A DNA stretch of 64,000 nt, taken from assembly GCF_040500525.1 (NCBI RefSeq), contig NZ_CP159405.1, forward strand, positions 505,001-569,000. The letters run 5' to 3'. This DNA comes from Azospirillum formosense. GTDB taxonomy: Bacteria; Pseudomonadota; Alphaproteobacteria; Azospirillales; Azospirillaceae. The notes under the pieces are model-generated. The model ran no database searches. It saw only the letters and a list, made by a program, of their open reading frames with translations, and had not been told where the DNA came from. Positions 26,933 through 33,906 of the stretch are shown one piece after another. The translations under genes and the position numbers were made by a program. Numbering within the stretch: the first letter of the stretch is position 1; each line of letters begins with the position of its first letter.

Positions 26933-27850
26933 ATGGACACGCATTCCCTTCCGGAGGCCACCCCGCACGCCTCCCCGGCCATCTCCCCGGCCATTGCCCC
27001 GCCCGTGTCGTCCCTCGACGCGCTGATGCCCGACGCCATCGCGGTCGCGGCGGAGAATCTGGGCGTCAAGAAGGCCAACTACGACGCCGCGACGCTGTTC
27101 GCCCTGGCCGTCCTGGCCGGCGCCTTCATCGCCCTGGGCGGGCTGTTCGCCACCGTCGCCATGTCGGGGGCGGAGGGCATGCTGCCCTACGGGGTGACCC
27201 GGCTGCTCGGCGGCCTGGTCTTCTCGCTGGGGCTGATCCTGGTCATCGTCGGCGGCGCGCAGCTCTTCACCGGCGACGCGCTGATGGTCATGGCCTGGGC
27301 GAGCGGGCGGGTGAAGACCGGACGGATGCTCCAGGTCTGGACCATGGTGTGGCTGGGCAACTTCGTCGGCGCCGCCGGCACGGCGCTGCTGGTGTTCCTG
27401 TCCGGGCAATACGCCTTCGGCCACGGGGCGGTGGGCGCCTCGGCGCTCTACTTCGCCACCGCCAAGGCGGGTTTGCCCGCCGGACAGGCCTTCTTTCTTG
27501 GCATCCTGTGCAACGTGCTGGTCTGTCTGGCGGTGTGGCTGGCGCTCGGCGCGCGCAGCGTGACCGACAAGATCCTGGCCATCGTCTTCCCGGTCAGCGC
27601 CTTCGTCGCCGCCGGGTTCGAGCACTGCGTCGCCAACATGTACTTCGTGCCGCTGGGCCTGCTCATCGAGTGGGGCGCCCCGGCCTCCTTCTGGGCCGAC
27701 CTGGGCCGCGCCGCGCCGGTGATCCCGGTCGGGCAGTTCCTGCTGAACCTCGCCGCGGTGACTCTGGGCAACTGGTTCGGAGGCGCGGTGCTGGTCGGCG
27801 CCGTCTACTGGTTCATCTACCGCCGCCCGAGCCGCCGCACGGCGCATTGA
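26933..27850 (+). CDS. focA: Formate/nitrite transporter family channel, formate type
   Basis: A 305-residue FNT-family pentameric channel with six transmembrane helices. An N-terminal cytoplasmic extension of about 60 Pro/Ala-rich residues precedes the first helix. FocA-like features are GGAQLFTGDALMVMAW (omega-loop region of the first half), LGILCNVLVCLAVWLALGARS and FEHCVANMYFVPLGLL with the conserved central His. It would export formate made by PflB, or re-import it. ATG 26933 is preceded by GAGGAGC, 28 bases after pflA; the two are co-transcribed. Confidence 0.93.
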   Translation: MDTHSLPEATPHASPAISPAIAPPVSSLDALMPDAIAVAAENLGVKKANYDAATLFALAVLAGAFIALGGLFATVAMSGAEGMLPYGVTRLLGGLVFSLGLILVIVGGAQLFTGDALMVMAWASGRVKTGRMLQVWTMVWLGNFVGAAGTALLVFLSGQYAFGHGAVGASALYFATAKAGLPAGQAFFLGILCNVLVCLAVWLALGARSVTDKILAIVFPVSAFVAAGFEHCVANMYFVPLGLLIEWGAPASFWADLGRAAPVIPVGQFLLNLAAVTLGNWFGGAVLVGAVYWFIYRRPSRRTAH

Positions 27851-27859
27851 ACGGCGGCG

Positions 27860-27964
27860 CTTGCCCCCTCCCTAACCCTCCCCCGCTTCGCAGGGGAGGG
27901 GACTGCCGCGGCTTGCAGAAGGCACCCTCCCCCGCCCAACGGGGGAGGGCCGGGGTGGGGGCAA
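27860..27964. repeat. Dispersed GC-rich palindromic repeat, copy R3
   Basis: A two-hairpin element of about 105 bases immediately after focA: TTGCCCCCTCCCTAACCCTC at one end, GGGGACTGCCGCGGCTTGC in the middle, GGGCCGGGGTGGGGGCAA at the other. Same orientation as R4. Probably acts as a transcript end for pyk-pflA-focA. Confidence 0.75.
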
Positions 27965-27997
27965 GGTCAACCCATTCCCTCACCCCGCAGGGCAACC

Positions 27998-28945
27998 ATG
28001 GCCCAGCCCATCCCCACCCATCTCCAGGCGCGCAGCGGCATCGTCTCCATGCTGCTGGCGGTGTTCCTCTACGCGGTGCTGAACGCGCTGGCGAAGCATC
28101 TCGCGGCGAACTATCCGCTGGCCGAGGTGACCTTCTTCCGCAACGCCTTCGCCCTGCTGCCCGCCACCGCTATGCTGGCCCGCGCCGGCGGCTAGCGCAG
28201 CCTGCGCACGGAGCATCTGGGCGGCCATTTCTGGCGGGCGGCGATCGGCCTGACCTCCATGGTCCTGCTGTTCCTCTCCTATCACCTGATGCCGATGGCC
28301 GACGCGGTGGCGCTGTCCTTCTCCGCGCCGCTGTTCCTGACCGCGCTGTCCGTGCCGGTGCTGGGGGAGCGGGTCGGCCCCTACCGCTGGGGGGCGGTGG
28401 CGGTGGGTTTCGCCGGGGTGCTGGTCATCGTGCAGCCGGGAAGCGCCATGCTGAACACCGGCGCGCTGGTCGGGCTGAGCGCCGCCGTCGCCTACGCCTT
28501 CGCCATGATGGCGATGCGGCAGCTGGGGCGGACGGAGGCGCCGGTCACCACCGTCTTCTACTTCACCGCCTTTTCCACGCTGCTCAGCGCCGTCGCCCTG
28601 CCCTTCGTCTGGACGATGCCGACGGCGGAGGGCTTCGCGCTGATGGCGGCGATGGGGCTGGTCGGCGGGGCGGCGCAATATTTCGCCACCCGCGCCTACG
28701 CCCTGGCCCCGGCGGCGGTCATCAGCCCGTTCAACTACGCCGGCATCCTCTGGGCCTGCCTGTTCGGCTGGCTGTTCTGGAGCGACTGGCCGGGAACCCA
28801 TGTGCTGGCCGGGGCCGCCATCGTCATCGCCAGCGGCCTGCTGATCCTGATCCGCGAGACGCGCCGCCGCTCCGGCGCGGAGACGTGCGACACTTCGCCC
28901 GGCATGTCCCGAACTTTGCCCCTCAGCACCGGCCGCAAACACTAA
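27998..28945 (+). pseudogene. DMT (EamA) permease interrupted by an amber codon
   Basis: A single frame of 315 sense codons would encode a ten-helix drug/metabolite transporter with two EamA repeats (FLYAVLNALAKHLAANYPLAEVTFFRN start; SFSAPLFLTALSVPVLGERV; RAYALAPAAVISPFNYAGILWA). A TAG at 28193-28195 (codon 66, after LARAGG) stops it. Reading continues in the same frame as RSLRTEHLGGHFWRAAIGL, exactly where homologs continue. The rest shows no decay. A recent nonsense mutation or a sequence error is likely; restart at ATG 28259 would give a truncated protein lacking the first helices. Confidence 0.8.
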
Positions 28946-28953
28946 TATATTAG
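28942..28953. promoter_or_regulatory. Palindromic operator, site 5 (CTAATATATTAG), upstream of second GntR gene
   Basis: A perfect 12-base palindrome, 67 bases before the GntR start, in the short gap after the broken permease gene. It resembles site 2 (CTGATATATTAG), differing at one base, and supports autoregulation by this GntR protein. Confidence 0.55.
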
Positions 28954-29019
28954 CTTTCATGATTTCCTGCGGGGCTCCGGCCCACGCCCGCGCGCCCCGC
29001 CCGCCCGACGAGGTGGCTC

Positions 29020-29778
29020 ATGCCATCGGACTCCCTCACCGCCGCCCCGCCGCGTCAGCGCCGGCTGGCGGCACCCCGTCCCGCCCCGCGCTCCGCCTCC
29101 CTCATCTACCGCGACCTGCGGAACGACATCCTGGGCATGCGCCGACGACCCGGCGAGCCCATCGCCGAGGCCCGCATCGCCGCGTCCTACGGCGTCAGCC
29201 GCACCCCCGTGCACGAGGCGGTGCTGCGGCTGGCCGACGAGGGGCTGATCGACGTCTTTCCGCAGTCGGGCACCTACGTCTCGCTGATCCCGGTCGCCGC
29301 CCTGCCGGAGGCCGGGGTGATCCGCAAGGCGCTGGAGGAGGCCGCGGTGCGGATGGCCGCCGTCCGCGCCACCGCCAGCGACATCGCCCGGCTGCGCGCC
29401 GCGCTGGGGGCGCAGCGCGACCTCTGCGCCGCCGGCGACCGCGACGGCTTCCACGAAGCCGACGAGAGCTTCCACGCCCTGCTCGCCGAGGTCGCCGGAT
29501 TCCCTGGTTTCTGGACGCTGGTGGAGCAGGTGAAGGTGCAGGTCGACCGCTGCCGCCGCCTGACCCTGCCCGTCCCCGGACAGATGGCCAAGGCCATCGC
29601 CGAGCACGACGCCATCGTCGAGGCCATCGCCGCCCACGACCGCGAAGCGAGCGTCCGGGCGCTCGGCGCCCATCTCGACGAGCTGCGCTTGGCGATCGAC
29701 GATTTGCGGGCCGCCGCACCGCTTTACTTCACCGACGCGCCCACCGCCGCGGGGCGTCAAACCCCGTCCCGGCTTTAA
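29020..29778 (+). CDS. GntR family regulator (FCD subfamily), likely controls the TRAP operon
   Basis: A 252-residue FadR-type GntR regulator. The winged helix spans about 28-92, with AASYGVSRTPVHEAVLRLADEGL and PQSGTYVSLI; the FCD ligand domain spans about 100-230, with metal-ligand-like DESFHALLAEVAG and AEHDAIVEAIAAHD. Regulators of this type beside TRAP transporters usually sense the transported sugar acid. It lies directly upstream of dctPQM on the same strand, with matching palindromes before it (28942) and before dctP (29850). Confidence 0.9.
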   Translation: MPSDSLTAAPPRQRRLAAPRPAPRSASLIYRDLRNDILGMRRRPGEPIAEARIAASYGVSRTPVHEAVLRLADEGLIDVFPQSGTYVSLIPVAALPEAGVIRKALEEAAVRMAAVRATASDIARLRAALGAQRDLCAAGDRDGFHEADESFHALLAEVAGFPGFWTLVEQVKVQVDRCRRLTLPVPGQMAKAIAEHDAIVEAIAAHDREASVRALGAHLDELRLAIDDLRAAAPLYFTDAPTAAGRQTPSRL

Positions 29779-29833
29779 TCCCCAATCGGCTTGCGACATT
29801 TTGGCGTCGCGCTTTCCGACCCCCGTTTTGTGC

Positions 29834-29863
29834 TTGCCTCGAAAGCTGATATATTAATATAAC
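29834..29863 (+). promoter_or_regulatory. TRAP operon promoter with palindromic operator (site 6)
   Basis: TTGCCT (29834-29839), an 18-base spacer, then TATAAC (29858-29863), with the palindrome TATATTAATATA at 29850-29861 and the shared CTGATATATTAATAT. The -35 hexamer, the spacing and the operator placement are the same as at pyk. Confidence 0.6.
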
Positions 29864-30011
29864 TAGCACGACGGGACAGCGCGCGGACGTGAACAACCGG
29901 CGCCGCCCGTTCACCGGACAACATCAGGGCAGCCGCGCGGAAGAACACCGCGGGCGCTTCGGAACAAAGGACAAGTAACGCCCAGCTTCACCCCCGTCGG
30001 CACGCGCCGAT

Positions 30012-30055
30012 GGCGCCGGGATTTTGCGCCCTCATCCCCTTCGGGATTATTTTTT
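30012..30055 (+). terminator. Possible transcription attenuator in the dctP leader
   Basis: ATCCC (30034-30038), loop CTTC, GGGAT (30043-30047), then TATTTTTT: a small intrinsic terminator with a real T-run. An earlier GGGAT at 30018-30022 could pair with the same ATCCC instead, and GGCGC/GCGCC (30012-30016 / 30026-30030) is a third overlapping helix. Mutually exclusive pairing is the hallmark of an attenuator, but the stem is only five base pairs. Confidence 0.4.
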
Positions 30056-30207
30056 GCCCCCGCCTTCGCAGCGCTGTTATTCGAGGCGCAGAGCCGGACA
30101 GCCGGGGCTTCTTCCGAACGCTGGAACTATTCGTTCGTCCATTTTCGGCGGGCCGACGTCCCGCCTCCGCTCCAACAGGCACTTCTCCTAAGGCAGGAGT
30201 ACGGTCC

Positions 30208-31194
30208 ATGAAGAACACCTTCCGCCGCCTCGGCATGGCGCTGCTGGCCGCCTGCGCCGCCGGCGCGCTGCTCGCCGCCCCGGTCTCGGCCCGCGACTTC
30301 CGGTCGGCCGACATCCATCCCGGCGACTACCCGACCGTCGAGGCGGTCAAATACATGGGCAAGCTGCTGAGCGAACGCAGCAACGGCAAGCTCGGCGTCA
30401 AGGTCTACCCGAACGGCGCGCTCGGCAACGAGCGCGACACGATCGAGCAGATCAAGATCGGCGGCCTCGACATGATGCGCATCAACGTGGCGCCGCTGAA
30501 CAACGTCGTCCCGGAGACGATGGTCGTCGCCCTGCCCTTCATCTTCCGCGACACCGACCACATGCACGCCGTCCTGGACGGCCCGATCGGCGACGAGATC
30601 CTCGCCGCCATGGAAAGCCAGGGGCTGATCGGCCTGGCCTTCTACGACAGCGGCTCGCGCTCGCTCTATTCGAAGAAGCCGGTGTCGTCGCTGGCCGACC
30701 TGAAGGGCATGAAGATCCGCGTCCAGCAGTCGGACCTGTTCGTGTCGATGATCGAGGCGCTGGGCGCCAATCCGACGCCGATGCCGATGGGCGAGGTCTA
30801 CACCGGCCTGAAGACCGGCATCATCGACGCGGCGGAGAACAACTACCCGTCCTACGAATCCTCGCGCCACTTCGAGGCCGCCAAGTATTTCACCCGCACC
30901 GAGCACGCGATGGCGCCGGAGGTGCTGGTCTTCTCCAAGGTGACCTGGGACCGCCTGTCCAAGGACGACCAGGCCGCGATCCGCAAGGCCGCCAAGGACT
31001 CCGTCCCCTACATGCGCAAGCTGTGGACGGAGCGCGAGGAGGCCTCCCGCGCCATCGTCGAGAAGGCCGGCTCCCAGATCAGCGACGTGAAGAACAAGCA
31101 GGAATTCATCGACGCCATGAAGCCCGTGTTCGCCAAGTTCGCCAACACGCCGAAGCTCCAAGGCCTCGTCCAGCGCATCCAGGACACGAAGTAA
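30208..31194 (+). CDS. dctP: TRAP transporter solute-binding protein (DctP family)
   Basis: A 328-residue periplasmic binding protein. The signal peptide spans residues 1-29 (MKNTFRR, hydrophobic run, VSA cleavage). The mature part shows the DctP fold: FPNG-like VYPNGALGNERDTIEQIK, the ligand-carboxylate Arg in LKGMKIRVQQSDLF, and GLKTGIIDAAENNYPSYESS. This pattern fits C4-dicarboxylate or sugar-acid ligands; which one is not decided by sequence. ATG 30208 is preceded by GGCAGGAG. First gene of dctPQM. Confidence 0.93.
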   Translation: MKNTFRRLGMALLAACAAGALLAAPVSARDFRSADIHPGDYPTVEAVKYMGKLLSERSNGKLGVKVYPNGALGNERDTIEQIKIGGLDMMRINVAPLNNVVPETMVVALPFIFRDTDHMHAVLDGPIGDEILAAMESQGLIGLAFYDSGSRSLYSKKPVSSLADLKGMKIRVQQSDLFVSMIEALGANPTPMPMGEVYTGLKTGIIDAAENNYPSYESSRHFEAAKYFTRTEHAMAPEVLVFSKVTWDRLSKDDQAAIRKAAKDSVPYMRKLWTEREEASRAIVEKAGSQISDVKNKQEFIDAMKPVFAKFANTPKLQGLVQRIQDTK

Positions 31195-31252
31195 GGCGCG
31201 GTCGCGGCGCCGGCCAAGGGCCGGCGCCGCCCCCCGCGGGAAGGACGGCATC

Positions 31253-31792
31253 ATGAGCATCGAACTTGAATTGGAAGAGGCCCGCCCCCTCGCCGCTCCG
31301 CGCCTGCTGACGCGGGTGAACGCGCGGCTGGCGCGGTCGGGGATGTGCGTGGCGATGGTCGGCCTGATGGCCATCGTCGGTGTGGTGTTCTATCAGGTCT
31401 TCGGCCGCTACGTGCTGAACGACTCGCCGACCTGGGCGGAGAGCCTGGCCATCGTGCTGGTCCTCTACGTCACCCTCATCGGCGCCGCCGTCGGGGTGCG
31501 CGACGCCGGCCACATCGGCCTGGAATCCTTCCTCGTCATGCTGCCCGACGCCATCCGCCGCAAGGTCGAGATCGTCATCTACGCCCTCGTCGGCGTGTTT
31601 GGCGCCTGCATGGCCTACAACGGCTGGGTGCTCGGCACCTCCGTCGCCCCCTACTACATCCCCAACCTGCACGTCTCCGAAGCCGTCCGCTACATCCCGC
31701 TCGTGCTCTCCGGCGTCCTGATCGTGCTTTTCGCCATCGAACACGTCGTCGCCATCATCCGCGGCGAGGAGGTCGCACCATCATGGAACTGA
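31253..31792 (+). CDS. dctQ: TRAP transporter small permease (DctQ)
   Basis: A 179-residue four-helix membrane protein of the DctQ family (helix 1 around CVAMVGLMAIVGVVFYQVFGRY, then SPTWAESLAIVLVLYVTLIGAA, the conserved AVGVRDAGHIGLE loop, and two more helices). It links the binding protein to the large permease. The last ten bases overlap the start of dctM, indicating translational coupling. Confidence 0.92.
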   Translation: MSIELELEEARPLAAPRLLTRVNARLARSGMCVAMVGLMAIVGVVFYQVFGRYVLNDSPTWAESLAIVLVLYVTLIGAAVGVRDAGHIGLESFLVMLPDAIRRKVEIVIYALVGVFGACMAYNGWVLGTSVAPYYIPNLHVSEAVRYIPLVLSGVLIVLFAIEHVVAIIRGEEVAPSWN

Positions 31793-33066
31793 CCATCCTT
31801 TCCATCAGCTTCTTCGGCTTCCTCGTCCTGGGCATCCCGGTCGCCTTCGCCATCGGCCTGTCGGCTCTGTGCACCATCCTCTACGAGGGCCTCCCCGTCG
31901 CCGTCATCTTCCAGCAGATGATGTCCGGCATGAACGTCTTCTCCTTCCTCGCCATCCCCTTCTTCGTCTTCTCCGGCGAGCTGATGCTCCACGGCGGCGT
32001 CGCCGACAAGATCGTCGCCACCGCCAAGAACATGGTCGGCCACATCCGCGGCGGCCTGGGCATGTCCAACGTCGTCGCCTGCACCCTCTTCGGCGGCGTC
32101 GCCGGCTCCCCCGTCGCCGACGTCTCGGCCATGGGTGCGGTGATGATCCCGATGATGAAGCGCGAGGGCTACCACGCCGACTACGCCGTCAACGTCACCA
32201 CCCACGCCGCCCTGGTCGGCGCGCTGATGCCGACCAGCCACAACATGATCATCTACGCCCTGGCCGCCGGCGGCAAAGCCTCCATCGGCGCGCTGATCGC
32301 CGCGGGCATCGTCCCGGCCCTGCTGCTGATGGTCTGCAACCTGGGTGCGGCCTACTACGTCGCGGTCAAGCGCGGCTACCCCGCCGGCACCTTCCCCGGC
32401 TGGTCGATCCTGGGCCGCTCCTTCGCCGCCGCCGCCCCCGGTCTGCTCATCGTCGTGATCATCCTGGCCGGCATCACCTCGGGCGTCTTCACCGCCACCG
32501 AGTCCGCCTCCATCGCGGTGATCTACGCGCTGCTGCTCACCACCTTCGTCTACCGCACGCTGACCTGGGACCACTTCCTGGCGGCGGCCGCCAAGACGGT
32601 CAAGACGACCGGCGTGGTCCTGCTGCTGATCGGCGTCTCGACGATGTTCCAGTACATCATGGGGCTGTATCAGGTGGCGGAGATCACCGGCGAGCTGATG
32701 GCCGGCATCTCGACCAACCCGCTGGTCATCTTCCTGCTGATCAACATCATCCTGTTCCTGCTCGGCACCTTCATGGACATGGCGAGCACGATCCTGATCT
32801 GCACGCCGATCTTCCTGCCCATCGCCATGCAGTACGGCATGGACCCGGTGCAGTTCGGCATCGTCATGCTGATCAACTGCGCGCTCGGTCTCAACACCCC
32901 GCCGGTCGGCACCACCCAGTTCATCGGCTGCGCCATCGGCGAGGTCTCGGTCGGCCAGGTCATGCGCTCCATCACCCCCTTCTACGGCGCGCTCTTCCTC
33001 GCCCTCCTCCTCGTCACCTACGTCCCGTCCTTCTCCCTCTGGCTCCCGCACATGCTCATGCGCTGA
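31783..33066 (+). CDS. dctM: TRAP transporter large permease (DctM)
   Basis: A 427-residue permease with about twelve helices, driving uptake by a sodium or proton gradient. It begins MELTILSISFFGFLVLGIPVAFAIG and contains HIRGGLGMSNVVACTLFGGVAGSPVAD, the MMKREGYHADYAV loop, and LINCALGLNTPPVGTTQF, the second-half substrate/ion-binding loop. ATG 31783 overlaps the dctQ stop. Usual length for the family. Confidence 0.95.
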   Translation: MELTILSISFFGFLVLGIPVAFAIGLSALCTILYEGLPVAVIFQQMMSGMNVFSFLAIPFFVFSGELMLHGGVADKIVATAKNMVGHIRGGLGMSNVVACTLFGGVAGSPVADVSAMGAVMIPMMKREGYHADYAVNVTTHAALVGALMPTSHNMIIYALAAGGKASIGALIAAGIVPALLLMVCNLGAAYYVAVKRGYPAGTFPGWSILGRSFAAAAPGLLIVVIILAGITSGVFTATESASIAVIYALLLTTFVYRTLTWDHFLAAAAKTVKTTGVVLLLIGVSTMFQYIMGLYQVAEITGELMAGISTNPLVIFLLINIILFLLGTFMDMASTILICTPIFLPIAMQYGMDPVQFGIVMLINCALGLNTPPVGTTQFIGCAIGEVSVGQVMRSITPFYGALFLALLLVTYVPSFSLWLPHMLMR

Positions 33067-33098
33067 CCGGGCGCCCCCAACCGCACAGCAAGGATACC

Positions 33099-33128
33099 GC
33101 GGGGCGCTCCGATCATCGGGCGCCCCGC
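33099..33128 (+). terminator. Hairpin after dctM, just before the TerC-family gene
   Basis: GCGGGGCGC (33099-33107) pairs perfectly with GCGCCCCGC (33120-33128), extended by CCGAT/ATCGG. No T-run. It probably ends the TRAP transcript; its closeness (17 bases) to the next ATG means it could also affect that gene's translation. Confidence 0.5.
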
Positions 33129-33145
33129 TGCAATGGAGACGAATC

Positions 33146-33823
33146 ATGATGACCGCCGAACTCTGGCCGCAACTCGTCGCCTTCGGGCAGGTGGTCGCCA
33201 TCGACCTCGTTCTGGCCGGCGACAACGCCATCGTGGTCGGCATGGCCGCCGCCGCCGTCCCGGCGGAGCAGCGGCGCCGGGTCATCCTGTGGGGCATCAG
33301 CGCCGCCATCGTCCTGCGCATCATCTTCGCCCTGATGACCACGCAGCTTCTCGCCATCATCGGATTGACGCTGGCCGGCGGCGTGCTTCTGCTCTGGGTC
33401 TGCTGGAAGATGTTCCGCGAGCTGCGCTCCCAGGGCGCCGACGAGATCACGCCGGAGGAGGCGCTGGACGCCCCCGACGTCCTGCCCGGAACCGCATCCT
33501 TCAGCAGCAACGCGGCGGTGGCCGCCGCCGGCAGCGTCTCCGTAGGAGCCGCCGTCTGGCAGATCGTGGTGGCCGACGTGTCGATGTCGCTTGACAATGT
33601 GCTTGCGGTGGCCGGTGCTGCCAAAGAGCATCCGACCGTGCTTGTGCTCGGCCTGCTGCTCTCGGTGGCGTTGATGGGCGCCGCCGCGAACGTAATCGCA
33701 CGTGTTCTGCACAAACATCGCTGGATTGGTTGGATCGGTCTTGCGATCATCACTTATGTTGCGCTCGACATGGTCTGGCGGGGCTCGAACGAGGTTCTGG
33801 CCCACACGGCCTGGCTCGGCTGA
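33146..33823 (+). CDS. TerC family membrane protein (YjbE-like)
   Basis: A 225-residue integral membrane protein with about seven helices in two inverted halves. The paired acidic motifs VVAIDLVLAGDNAIVVGM (Asp20, Asp26) and IVVADVSMSLDNVLAVAGA (Asp144, Asp150) are the TerC/YjbE signature and may bind divalent metal. Members are linked to manganese or calcium export and metal loading of exported proteins; the substrate here is not known. Start is ATG 33146 or the adjacent ATG 33149, with GGAGACG upstream. Confidence 0.88.
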   Translation: MMTAELWPQLVAFGQVVAIDLVLAGDNAIVVGMAAAAVPAEQRRRVILWGISAAIVLRIIFALMTTQLLAIIGLTLAGGVLLLWVCWKMFRELRSQGADEITPEEALDAPDVLPGTASFSSNAAVAAAGSVSVGAAVWQIVVADVSMSLDNVLAVAGAAKEHPTVLVLGLLLSVALMGAAANVIARVLHKHRWIGWIGLAIITYVALDMVWRGSNEVLAHTAWLG

Positions 33824-33906
33824 CGGGAAGAAAGGGATAAGGCCTGCCGCGGACGGCGTGCGGCGGCGCCAACGAGAAGCAAGACCGCCGTTGGGGAAGA
33901 GATGAC

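Larger units (their letters stand above)
29779..30207 (+). promoter_or_regulatory. Leader region of the TRAP operon
   Basis: This 429-base gap holds a promoter/operator at 29834-29863, then a predicted untranslated leader of about 340 bases with a possible attenuator at 30012-30055. I looked for a leader peptide and found none with a good start and stop before the attenuator. Confidence 0.4.

Noticed and set aside
29889..29980. Leader peptide before the TRAP attenuator
   Set aside because: The GTG-started frame does not stop before the attenuator and has no ribosome site.
33067..33145. yybP-ykoY (manganese) riboswitch before the TerC-family gene
   Set aside because: The gap is only 79 bases and holds one strong hairpin; the conserved loops of that riboswitch are not visible.
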